Positions 7,901-15,364 of a stretch of 29,403 nt of DNA are shown piece by piece. Position 1 is the stretch's first letter; each line of letters begins with the position of its first letter. Below the pieces are notes generated by a model, which made no database searches, was not told where the DNA came from, and was given only the letters and a program-made list of their open reading frames with translations. Origin of the DNA: JBCDBY01 sp039182715 (GTDB lineage: Bacteria; Planctomycetota; PLA2); NCBI GenBank assembly GCA_039182715.1, contig JBCDBY010000013.1:1-29403 (forward strand). Direction: 5' to 3'. The position numbers and the translations under genes are program-made.

Positions 7901-8302
7901 GTGGATTTCCGAGATTGCGAGGCGGCGTTGGTTGGGGCGTTCATCGTTCCGACCAAGCGGGGGCGCTATCGGTCCCTTCTTGCGAATCCCAAGCGCCGCA
8001 AGACGATCCTCGATGGACTGAATCACCTCACTGATCTCGACCCTCGCTACGCGACGTCGGTCCCGTCCACGACGGACATCGCCGGTAGGCTTCGCCAACT
8101 CGGGGCGCCCGATCGATGCCATCTGGTCTCCAACGCCTCGGAACTCGACGGTCGGGAGATGAATCTTGAGGAGGCGATCGAGGCGGCAGAGTTCGCGTAC
8201 CAGGGAACACTCGTGGGCTGCATTCCCGGGGAGCTTGCGTACTACTACGGTGAAGGGGGCGAGAAGCGCGTGATCCTCCATCGCTCAGGGCGCGTGAGCT
8301 GA
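7901..8302 (+). CDS. Conserved-looking hypothetical protein
   Basis: A 133-residue soluble protein with no signal peptide or membrane helix. It reads as a compact alpha/beta domain: a strand near VGAFIVP, a basic helix (LANPKRRKTILDGLNHLTDLD), a segment with two Cys (CHLVSNASELDGREMNLEEAIE and LVGCIPGELAYYYGE) and a closing strand KRVILHRSG. I do not recognise the family. The GTG at 7901 is preferred because the sequence upstream in the frame is repeat-derived and Pro-rich; an earlier GTG at 7835 lies in the dispersed repeat. No clear RBS is visible, so the start is uncertain. The downstream neighbour is convergent. Confidence 0.6.
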   Translation: MDFRDCEAALVGAFIVPTKRGRYRSLLANPKRRKTILDGLNHLTDLDPRYATSVPSTTDIAGRLRQLGAPDRCHLVSNASELDGREMNLEEAIEAAEFAYQGTLVGCIPGELAYYYGEGGEKRVILHRSGRVS

Positions 8303-8454
8303 CCTGTACCGGTTACTACCGGGTTGAGCATCTTGATACCGCGAAAGCCCGCATGCCTTCGTCGTCGTTTGTTGGCGATTGCGAATCGACCGAATCCGCG
8401 TGAGCTGCGGTCGAGCACCGACCTGCGAGCTTTCGGACGCTGTTCCTAGAGCGG

Positions 8455-8618
8455 CTTCGTAAAGCGGGGGTCAGTCGCGCCGCGCTGCGGCACCCGTGCC
8501 GCAGTGGGGCGCCGTAACCCTCGCCCTTCGAACGGGTTGCGCCGCATGATCCCAAGAGTGGTTCGACTCCCGGACTCCCGGGTTAGGGCCCCGTCGGGCA
8601 AGAGTGGTTGGTCAGGCG
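8455..8618. repeat. Long copy of the dispersed intergenic repeat (copy 4)
   Basis: It shares 46 identical bases (8478-8523) with 10836-10881. These include a palindrome with 9-bp arms (CTGCGGCAC at 8485-8493, GTGCCGCAG at 8496-8504). Its middle (8545-8573) matches 9287-9315 at 28 of 29 bases and its end matches copy 3. It fills the right part of the 376-base gap between convergent genes; 8303-8454 shows no further feature. Confidence 0.9.
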
Positions 8619-8678
8619 TGTCAGGCGGTTTGCCGAGGTGGTTCGTCGGGCGCGTTGCCACCGGCGTCGGGCGGAGCG

Positions 8679-9194
8679 CTACCTCGAGGTCTCACCGACA
8701 CCGAGCTCGTCGAACTCGGACTGCGTCAGGACCCTCGCCGTTCCGTCGGCGAAGACTACGATTCGCCACCCGGCGCGGCCGTATCCGAGCTTGTCCCAGA
8801 GAATCGGCCGGTTCCGCGAACCTGCCGAAGTCCCGAGAACGTATGGGAACTTGCTGTAGTCGCCGCCCTCGATCTGACGCATGTCGGGTCCGGCGTTCGT
8901 ACGAGACGACCAGCACAGTTCCGGGATGTTCTGCTGCGGGCTCTCGGGAACGCCTTCCCGGAGGATCGCGTACAGGTCGATCCGGTCACCCTTGATCGAC
9001 GGTAGGTCGGGCCCGCGTGCGCGGACCACCTCGGCGATCATCCGGGCTCGATTCAGGTCCCCCATGAACGCTCGATCCTGGTGCGGATTGAATTCGTCTT
9101 GCGCTGTCCGAACGACCCAGGCGGCGATTCCGATCGCCGCTGCCAGTGACAGTAGGAGGCCGATCAGGAAACGGGGGAGGGTCACTCGAACCAT
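8679..9194 (-). CDS. Membrane-anchored hypothetical protein with a VVFADGT motif
   Basis: The 171-residue product has one N-terminal membrane helix (FLIGLLLSLAAAIGIAAWVV, about residues 9-28) and a globular remainder. The C-terminal segment GWRIVVFADGTARVLTQSEFDEL resembles the end of pseudopilin-like proteins of Planctomycetes and Verrucomicrobia, where a strand with xxFADGxxxxLxxxEF is common. The N-terminus lacks a clear prepilin cleavage site (no Gly-Phe-Thr-Leu-Ile-Glu), so a true pilin is not claimed. It could be a simple anchored envelope protein. It ends just beyond a copy of the dispersed repeat and is divergent from the selenoprotein gene at 9383. Confidence 0.65.
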   Translation of the reverse strand: MVRVTLPRFLIGLLLSLAAAIGIAAWVVRTAQDEFNPHQDRAFMGDLNRARMIAEVVRARGPDLPSIKGDRIDLYAILREGVPESPQQNIPELCWSSRTNAGPDMRQIEGGDYSKFPYVLGTSAGSRNRPILWDKLGYGRAGWRIVVFADGTARVLTQSEFDELGVGETSR

Positions 9195-9280
9195 GAGAAC
9201 GTCGTCAGAGCGTGGGTCGCACGCGATGCTCGGTGCAGGTACCGGAGACTACCGGATGGCGAGCAGCTCGATCGCAAAAC

Positions 9281-9315
9281 ACCGCACATGATCCCAAGAG
9301 TGGTTCGGCTCCCGG
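9281..9315. repeat. Tail fragment of the dispersed intergenic repeat (copy 5)
   Basis: Bases 9287-9315 match 8545-8573 at 28 of 29 positions (core ATGATCCCAAGAGTGGTTCG). It lies about 70 bases upstream of the selenoprotein start. No palindrome is included. Confidence 0.8.
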
Positions 9316-9382
9316 TTGGAACCGATTGGAAAGGCGGGCCCTGTGACACGGTGGTGCGCAGCGGGCCGGTAGAGTATGCGTC

Positions 9383-10657
9383 ATGTCGTTGTTGCTTGGC
9401 CTTCTCCTCTTCGTGAGCGCGGGCCGTGCCGAGGAGTTTCGGATGGTCGCGCGCCCCGCTCCGAAGATCGTGCCCGGCCCCGCATGGAAGGGCTCGATCG
9501 ACCTCGACGCGGAGCGCAAGAAGCCGCTCTTCCTCTACTTCACCGCCGCGTGGTGAGGGTATTGCACCGACATGGAGCGCGTGACGTTCCCGGACAAGAA
9601 GGTGCGTGCGGCGCTCGCGTCCTACGTCGTCGTCAAGATCAACGTGGACCGCGAGAGCAACCGCAAGATTTGCCGGCGCTATCGTCCCGCGGGCCGGATT
9701 CCCTCCTATGCGATCGTCGACCCCAAGGGGAAGCTCGTGGGGCAGTTCGTCGGGTTCCCTCAACCGGATCCGTTCCGGAAGGCACTTGCGAATCCCGAGC
9801 GGCCCGCGCCGAAGCGCACGCCGAGCCCGGGCCCCGAGCTCGACCGTCGAATCAAGGCCGCGATTCGACGATTCGACGAGCCGGCTCCCGGCGGCGTGGG
9901 CGCGCGCATCACCAAGTGGCTCGGGGGCGAGCCGAAGACCATGATCGGATGGGTCGAAGGACAAAACGACGCCCTCGACGAGTTGACGCAGATCGGTTCA
10001 TTGGCCGTCCCCGCGCTTCTTCGCTCCATGGAGCATGGCAGCGCGCGGTGTGTGGACCGTTGTTCAACGGTGCTCGGTCGGATCAAGGCGCCCGAGGCCA
10101 AGCGAACCATCCAGGTCCTGCTGCAGCACGAACGGGCGCATGTGCGCGCGGCGGCGGCCCAAGCGATGGGCTTGTATTGCGATCGCGCCTTCCTGCCCGC
10201 TCTCTGTGAGCGACTGCGGGACACGGAAGAGCTCGTGAACGTCCGGTATGAGGCGGCGCACGCCATCCGGGGCATCGCGGCGAGCTACGGCGGCATCGAC
10301 GATCCGGCGGTCGCCCGCGCGCTTCTGCTCGCGACGCGCACGGACCACGCGCCACTGCGATGGATCTGCCTGCAGGCGCTCCTGAGTTTCGACTCGCCCT
10401 TCGACCTCGCCACCCTGTTCCCGCTTATGGACGACCGCCGGCCCGGGTTCGGCGGGAAATCGGATCATTCCGTCGCGGCGAATGCGTGCTGGGTCTTCAT
10501 GCGTCTCAGTGGACAGCGGATCGAGCGGATCGACGGGGAGGAGTTCGGCGACTTCTCGCCGAAGGAGATCGCGTTTCTCAAGGCGTGGTACGCCCGCGAG
10601 AAATCCAACCTCACCTGGGACCGCCAGCGAAAGCACTTCCGGCTGCGGGACTCCTGA
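9383..10657 (+). CDS. Exported selenoprotein: thioredoxin-like domain (Sec-Gly-Tyr-Cys) fused to HEAT repeats
   Basis: Read through one in-frame TGA (9554-9556, residue 58) this is a 424-residue protein. Residues 1-16 form a signal peptide (MSLLLGLLLFVSAGRA). Residues about 36-135 are a thioredoxin fold: KPLFLYFTAAW, then the UGA, then GYCTDMERVTFPD, a conserved strand VVVKINVD, and IPSYAIVDPKG with the expected cis-Pro. The UGA sits exactly at the first Cys of the CxxC motif, giving U58-G-Y-C61, the usual UxxC arrangement of redox selenoproteins. Residues about 185-340 look like HEAT repeats (IGSLAVPALLRSME, AHVRAAAAQAMGLY). The stem-loop at 9568-9586 supports Sec insertion. A caller that treats UGA as stop would start at ATG 9572 and lose the signal peptide and active site. 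A nonsense mutation is the alternative. The redox partner is unknown. Confidence 0.88.
9568..9586 (+). promoter_or_regulatory. Candidate bacterial SECIS stem-loop for the thioredoxin-like selenoprotein
   Basis: Arms CGACATG (9568-9574) and CGTGACG (9580-9586) pair with one A-A mismatch and one U-G wobble around the loop GAGCG. The loop begins 18 nt after the UGA and its first base is G, as bacterial SECIS elements require. The stem is only moderately stable, so the call rests on position plus the active-site context. Confidence 0.65.
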
Positions 10658-10773
10658 GCATCCGCGATCGGTCGTCCCTCGCTCCCGTCACGAGGCCGAC
10701 CCGGCCGACTCGTTCACGCGCCATGGCATTCGACTCGGGGCCGAGGAGCGCGTCGGTCGAGTCTTCGTGCGTT

Positions 10774-10940
10774 GTTTGTTCGTCAAGCGGGGACCTGTCG
10801 CGCCGAAGCGCCCCGCGCGAAGGCGGATCAGCTGTCGCCGCGCTGCGGCACCCGTGCCGCAGTGGGGCGCCGTAACCCTCGTATCTGGAACGGATGATGC
10901 CGCTCGACTCCAAGAGTGGTTCGTCAGAGTGGTTTGTCAG
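10774..10940. repeat. Long copy of the dispersed intergenic repeat (copy 6)
   Basis: It holds both parts of the family: the left part (10801-10826, shared with copy 2) and the palindromic core (10836-10881, identical to copy 4). Its end has two near-identical 13-bp units, 10914-10926 and 10927-10939 (GAGTGGTTCGTCA type). It lies between convergent genes. The remaining gap, 10658-10773, shows nothing recognisable. Confidence 0.9.
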
Positions 10941-10947
10941 TGGGTGC

Positions 10948-13437
10948 TCAGTGTCGCGACAGGGCGGCCAGGTGCGCTTCGAACGCGAGGCGGAACGAGT
11001 CCGATTCGCGCGCCGCCTCGAGGACTCGTCGCGCGATCTTGTAGGGCGTGGGAGCGCGCCGGTCCCCCCATTCGAGGTCGGAGCCGAAGAGATCGGTGCC
11101 CGTGAACGCGAGGAGGGCCATCGACGTGGAATAGACGCGACCGCCCTGCTTGCCCCAGGCGCCCACGGGGTCCCACGAGCCGGACTCGAGCTGGCGCGTC
11201 GTCAGCATTCGGCGGAGCTGGTCGATCCAGCGATCGACCCTCCGGTTCCGCTTGCCGCTCCGCATGTGGTCCCAGTTCGCGGCGCACGCCGTGAAGTGCC
11301 AGAAGAAGAGGTCGACCCGCGCCTGGCTCTTCTGGCGCCAGTCCGCCAGCGAGCGAAGGATGAGCTTCCAGCTCTTGTCGGCGCGGTCGGAGTCCCCGCC
11401 CTCGTCATCGAGGAACCCGCGCGTCCACAGCCCGGCGGCCACCATGGCGTAGACCTCCTGAGGCGGAAACGCGGCGTGCCCCCTCGAATTGCTGGGAGAA
11501 CCCAACGTCGTCAGCTCCCGGGGCGAGTCGATACGCGACGAGAAGGTGCCGGCGGAGTTGTAGCCGACCGTGCCGAGCTCGTCGTCCGTCATCTTGTCGA
11601 ACCATCGGATCGTGCCGCGTCGCGCCGCGTTCGACATCGGGATACCCGCCCGCTGCGCGCTTGCCAGGGCGTAGGCGGCCCACGTCGTGCAGAAGGTGTC
11701 GTTCTCCCCGCCCCGACGCTGGTAGCGCCAGGCGTCGCTCGGGTTGCGCCAATCCTCGATCACCTTCGCGGCGCGGGCGAGCGGACCGCGATCCCGCTTC
11801 GTCGCTCCGACGACCTGCGCGTCCGCCAGGGCCACGGTAGCAAGGCAGTGTTGCACGAAGAACTGGTGCCGCTTGGGGTTGCCGATGTGTCCTTCGTCGT
11901 CCTGCCGGCGCACCAGCGCCTCGAGCCCGCGCCGGATGGTCCCGGCCCACGGGCCGACCGAATCCGCGTGGCCCGCGGCCGAGAACGCCATGAGAGCGAG
12001 CGCGGTCACGCCCACGTCGCCCTGCGGATGTCCTCCGTGCGCTTCCGCCGACCAGAGCCCGTCGGCGCCCTGCGCATCGGCGAGCCAGGCGCACGCCTTG
12101 TCCGTCACCTTGCGGAACTTGCGCATGCGCTCCGCACGCATGGCCGGGGACCCCGGCACGTACGACGCCTCGAAGCGGCCGAACGCCGCGATCGCGGCGG
12201 CCGCGGCCCGACCGTCGCCCTTCGCCCCGATATCGAGAATGCGGATGGACTCCGGCGCGTGCAGCACCATCCCACCGGCCGCCGCGATCGCGTCGGCAGA
12301 CCTGCTCTTGTCGAGCAGCGCCAGCCGGGCCTTCGCCAACGAGCCCGGATCGCTCGCCGTGCGCGCGCGCGCGGCGAGGGCCCACGCCCGCACGGCCACG
12401 CTCTCGTCGGACTCGAGTCGATCGAGGAGCTTTGCCGGGACCGGCGCATCGCCCCGTGCGCAGAGTTGGGCGGCCATACGGCGTCGACCCTCGTCTTCCG
12501 ACGCGGCTTCCTCTCGAACGCGTGCCCAGCTGGACTCGGAAAGTCGGGGACGCCGCATGAGCGAGAGGATGCGCAAGGCAACGGCGTCCGACTCCGAGCC
12601 GAGAGCAGCTTCCAGCGGCTTCACGGCGGCCGGTCCGATGTTCGCAATGGCGCGCTCGTAGCGCCAGCGGTGCGCGTTGTCGGCCTTCGCCCTCGCGTCG
12701 AGAAGGAAGGGGACGCTGTCGCCCCCCGCGAGCGCGGCTTCCCGCACGATGCGTGCCACGACGAACGGCGAACGGTCCATCAGCGCGGACGCGATGACCG
12801 TGGCTCGCTGCTCCGTTTCCTCCGCCGCGGCGGCGGAAGCCAGCAGCGCCCGGGATCGAATTTCGGTGTCGTCCATCTCGATGAGCGGGACCAGGAGATG
12901 GCGCAAGGACGCGGCGGGCGGGCCGATGCGTCGCACGATGCGCAGCGCCACGAGGACGTCTTCGGCCGATCGCACCTGCAGCAGCTTTTGCATCTGCGGG
13001 ACGGCCGCCGCGCCCGCGCGCACAAGCGCGTCGGCGGCCGGGTCGGCGGCAGCGTTCTGACCGCGCGCGATGCGCACGAGCAGCGTCCGCGTCGCGTCTC
13101 CACCCTGGGACAGAAGCGCGATCGCGGCGCCCCGCACGACCTCGTCCGGGTCCTTGAGCGCCCGCCCCAGGATTTTTGCGGTCCGGTCCACCCGCTCCGC
13201 AGAGAGTTCGAGTTCGCCGATCGTGAGCGCGGCGGCGTCCCGAACGAGGTCGCGCCGGTCGACGAGGAACGGAACGACCTCTTCGTAGATGCTGTCTCCG
13301 TGCGCCCGCAGATCCCTCGCGATGCGCCACGGATTCACGTCTCCCTTGCGAAGCTCGGCGATCAGTTCGTCCCGCTCCCCGGCCCATCCGGGCAGCGTCA
13401 AGAGAATCACGATCGCCAGGCTGCGCGGACTCGTCAT
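10948..13437 (-). CDS. Large exported protein: HEAT repeats plus terpenoid-cyclase-like alpha/alpha toroid
   Basis: The 829-residue product has an N-terminal signal peptide (SLAIVILLTLPGWAG). Residues about 45-430 are helical HEAT-like repeats with the usual D-x-V-R cores (DRRDLVRDAAALTIGEL, DPDEVVRGAAIALLSQGG, SDAVALRILSLM). Residues about 450-810 show prenyltransferase/squalene-cyclase-type toroid repeats, with QxxDGxW-like turns such as QGADGLWSAEAHGG (near 458) and QLESGSWDPVGAWG (near 748), and GDVGVTALALMAFSAAG. No DxDD or other cyclase acid motif is seen, so an enzyme is unlikely; a protein-binding scaffold fits better. This architecture is common in Planctomycetes. ATG 13437 begins directly at the signal peptide. 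The strand opposite holds a long but spurious open frame. Confidence 0.85.
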   Translation of the reverse strand: MTSPRSLAIVILLTLPGWAGERDELIAELRKGDVNPWRIARDLRAHGDSIYEEVVPFLVDRRDLVRDAAALTIGELELSAERVDRTAKILGRALKDPDEVVRGAAIALLSQGGDATRTLLVRIARGQNAAADPAADALVRAGAAAVPQMQKLLQVRSAEDVLVALRIVRRIGPPAASLRHLLVPLIEMDDTEIRSRALLASAAAAEETEQRATVIASALMDRSPFVVARIVREAALAGGDSVPFLLDARAKADNAHRWRYERAIANIGPAAVKPLEAALGSESDAVALRILSLMRRPRLSESSWARVREEAASEDEGRRRMAAQLCARGDAPVPAKLLDRLESDESVAVRAWALAARARTASDPGSLAKARLALLDKSRSADAIAAAGGMVLHAPESIRILDIGAKGDGRAAAAAIAAFGRFEASYVPGSPAMRAERMRKFRKVTDKACAWLADAQGADGLWSAEAHGGHPQGDVGVTALALMAFSAAGHADSVGPWAGTIRRGLEALVRRQDDEGHIGNPKRHQFFVQHCLATVALADAQVVGATKRDRGPLARAAKVIEDWRNPSDAWRYQRRGGENDTFCTTWAAYALASAQRAGIPMSNAARRGTIRWFDKMTDDELGTVGYNSAGTFSSRIDSPRELTTLGSPSNSRGHAAFPPQEVYAMVAAGLWTRGFLDDEGGDSDRADKSWKLILRSLADWRQKSQARVDLFFWHFTACAANWDHMRSGKRNRRVDRWIDQLRRMLTTRQLESGSWDPVGAWGKQGGRVYSTSMALLAFTGTDLFGSDLEWGDRRAPTPYKIARRVLEAARESDSFRLAFEAHLAALSRH

Positions 13438-13489
13438 GTCGCGGCAGTCTAACCTCCGACGCGGGCGGCTTTGCGTACGCGCGCCCCTC

Positions 13490-13524
13490 GTTCACGAAGC
13501 GGGGGCGGTCGCGCCGAAACGCGC
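13490..13524. repeat. Head fragment of the dispersed intergenic repeat (copy 7)
   Basis: GTTCACGAAGCGGGGGCGG followed by TCGCGCCGAAACGCG resembles the left end of copies 4 and 6 (8455-8480 and 10778-10810). It lacks the palindrome. It sits between divergent genes. Confidence 0.5.
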
Positions 13525-13588
13525 AGATAGATCGATCGGCGCCGCGCCTGACGCACGTGGATCGTCACGCGTCGCCTAGACTGCGGAC

Positions 13589-13951
13589 ATGGCGAACACG
13601 GACGGCGTGGGGCACGCGCGCGGCTTTACGGTCCTCCTCTGCGTGGCCGGGTTCTTCTTCCTGCTTTTGGCCGTCGCCATGCATTCGATCGCCGAGCAGA
13701 TCGTGCGGGAAGAGGGCGGCGACGTCTGGGCATTCGAGATGGTTCGGAATCTCGAGATCATCATCGCCGTGGCGTGTTTCGTGGTCGCGACGCTGCGGTC
13801 GTTGGAGTCCCCGGTCGCGGGAACGGCCACGGCGGGGCTCTCCATCGCGCTGGCGCTCTTCTTCCCGTTCGGCACGGCGCTCTTCCTCTGGTACGTGTTC
13901 AAGGTGCGCAAGATCGAGAGCTTCGGAGGCGGGCGCCCGCAGCAGGGGTGA
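13589..13951 (+). CDS. Small integral membrane protein
   Basis: A 120-residue protein with three predicted membrane helices, at about residues 13-32 (FTVLLCVAGFFFLLLAVAMH), 51-67 (NLEIIIAVACFVVATL) and 78-104 (GTATAGLSIALALFFPFGTALFLWYVF), then a short basic, Gly-rich tail (KVRKIESFGGGRPQQG). No known family is recognised. It is a single gene, divergent from the HEAT/toroid gene and convergent with the next one. ATG 13589 is the first start that keeps the helices and has no competing start nearby. Function is unknown. Confidence 0.75.
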   Translation: MANTDGVGHARGFTVLLCVAGFFFLLLAVAMHSIAEQIVREEGGDVWAFEMVRNLEIIIAVACFVVATLRSLESPVAGTATAGLSIALALFFPFGTALFLWYVFKVRKIESFGGGRPQQG

Positions 13952-13995
13952 GGTCGCGGCTCCGGATGACCCGCCGCGTTGCGCGTAAGCAGTTG

Positions 13996-14982
13996 CTACT
14001 TCGGAAACGCGAACGTCAGCGTCTCGCGCTTCACTTCCAGCGGCACCGGGTAGCTGACGCGAACCGGGTAGGCGATCGGTGTTCCATCGTCCCGTTCGAA
14101 CGTGGCTCCTCCGCCGCGATGGTTCGCGGCGAGCGAGCGGGACTCGAGCCGGCGCCACTTCGCGTCGACGACCTGGAGCGCCGCGAGCAGCCAGATCGGA
14201 TCGGTCTCGCGAAGGAGCCGCTTTCGCGCGACCGACACGCCGATTTGCACGCCGGACTTCTCCTTCCGGTGGATCTCGACGGTGAACGGCCCCTCGCTCG
14301 GGTTCCACTTCGACTTCACCACGCGCAGGATGTCGACCTTGACGACGCGGACCGGGCGCTCCGACGTGATCTCGATGCGCCCGCTCGGGTGACGCCAGAT
14401 CATCTCTCCTTCGGCGGATGACCCCGCCTCCGCGAACAGGTGCGTGGTGGGGTGCCACGGCTCCATCAGGAACGTCGTGCGGTACTGGTCGCCGATCTTT
14501 TCGGCCTTCAGGCACTGCAGGATGAACTCGCCCGACTTCGCCATCGGGAGGCGGAGCGCACGGATACGCTCCTCGAACTTCCAGACCGGCCACCAGCGCC
14601 GCAGCTGATCGTCGTCGCTCGTCTCCGCGTACAAAACCCGTTTCTTCACGATCGGGAAGGCCGTCGTATGCCGCCCGAGCTTCTCGCCCTTCCCGGGCTT
14701 CGAGAAGAAGATCACGATCTCCTGGCCATCCTTCACGTCCACCCCGTGCTCGCCCGCGCGGGAGAGGTAGTGGCCGCTCTCATCGACGTTGCCTTCGCCG
14801 AACGCGCTCGGGTTCCACCTGCCGCGCCACGTCTCCAGAACCTCGAACCGGATCGGGCCCTTCGCGGGAACGGATGCCTTCGCCTTCACGATGAGCGAAC
14901 ACCCGCGGACGTAGTCATGGAGCGGCGGCCAGCCCTCGGCGTGGACCGCGGACGCGAGGGCGAGGAGGACAAGGACCCGCAC
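13996..14982 (-). CDS. Secreted hypothetical protein with two related beta-rich halves
   Basis: The 328-residue product begins with a signal peptide (VRVLVLLALASAVHA) and no lipobox, so it is probably periplasmic or secreted. The first half has a pattern of FEVLETWRGRWNPSAF with GQEIVIFFSKPGKGEKLGRHTTAFPIVKK, which resembles a netrin/TIMP-like beta-barrel (strand, then xxVLxxW, then GxxxxxFF). The second half has a similar VKVDILRVVKSKWNPSEG with FTVEIHRKEK, suggesting an internal duplication. No catalytic motif is visible. The frame is open further upstream, but the signal peptide sets GTG 14982 as the start; codons upstream encode Arg/Pro-rich sequence without a fold. Function is unknown. 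Confidence 0.7.
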   Translation of the reverse strand: MRVLVLLALASAVHAEGWPPLHDYVRGCSLIVKAKASVPAKGPIRFEVLETWRGRWNPSAFGEGNVDESGHYLSRAGEHGVDVKDGQEIVIFFSKPGKGEKLGRHTTAFPIVKKRVLYAETSDDDQLRRWWPVWKFEERIRALRLPMAKSGEFILQCLKAEKIGDQYRTTFLMEPWHPTTHLFAEAGSSAEGEMIWRHPSGRIEITSERPVRVVKVDILRVVKSKWNPSEGPFTVEIHRKEKSGVQIGVSVARKRLLRETDPIWLLAALQVVDAKWRRLESRSLAANHRGGGATFERDDGTPIAYPVRVSYPVPLEVKRETLTFAFPK

Positions 14983-15049
14983 GGGAGTAGAACCGTCGTC
15001 CGCGATTCCGGTTCTCCGGTCTCGACAACCTCGTCGTGACACGGGGCCG

Positions 15050-15067
15050 ATACGATTCGAATCGTAT
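15050..15067. promoter_or_regulatory. 18-bp perfect palindrome overlapping a start codon
   Basis: ATACGATTC followed by GAATCGTAT is self-complementary over all 18 bases, and its last two bases are the A and T of the ATG at 15066. It could be an operator for a dimeric regulator or an mRNA structure masking the start. No regulator can be named. Confidence 0.45.
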
Positions 15068-15350
15068 GACGCTCTCGAGAATCGCCACGGTCGCCGTCGT
15101 TCACTTCGTCTTGACGTTGATCTGCGTGATTGTGGGATTCGGGGAGATCTGGGGCGAACGGACGGCGCTGCAGGAGGTCGCCATGGGTGTGGGCGAAGTG
15201 CTTGTGCGCCCCGGCGCGTGGCTGTGGACACGATGGGCGAGCCACAACCTTCCCGACATCCTTGAGTGGGCGCTGGTCATCGCGAACAGTTTCCTGTGGG
15301 CAAGCGTGATCGTCTGGGGCTGGCGAGCCCGGGCGGATCGGGTGTCGTAG
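15066..15350 (+). CDS. Small membrane protein (two helices)
   Basis: A 94-residue protein with hydrophobic segments at about residues 7-27 (ATVAVVHFVLTLICVIVGFGE) and 66-84 (WALVIANSFLWASVIVWGW), separated by an amphipathic stretch (ALQEVAMGVGEVLVRPGAWLWTRW). It has no recognised family. ATG 15066 overlaps an 18-bp palindrome; an in-frame GTG at 15036 would add ten hydrophilic residues and is less likely. It is the first of four small genes on this strand with short gaps, probably one transcription unit. Function is unknown. Confidence 0.65.
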   Translation: MTLSRIATVAVVHFVLTLICVIVGFGEIWGERTALQEVAMGVGEVLVRPGAWLWTRWASHNLPDILEWALVIANSFLWASVIVWGWRARADRVS

Positions 15351-15364
15351 AGCGTGCCCAAGTC

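Noticed and set aside
9554..9556. UGA read as tryptophan (alternative code) in the thioredoxin-like gene
   Set aside because: UGA is the normal stop of many genes here (for example 2753-2755, 8300-8302, 15761-15763) and both internal UGAs fall exactly on catalytic Cys positions, which fits Sec and not Trp.
10894..13452. 852-residue open frame on the + strand opposite the HEAT/toroid gene
   Set aside because: It is rich in Arg, Ala, Gly and Pro without any fold or signal; the minus-strand frame has a signal peptide and clear repeats.
5122..13524. CRISPR array
   Set aside because: The repeats are few, irregularly spaced over kilobases, vary in length and lie singly between genes; there are no uniform spacers and no cas genes.
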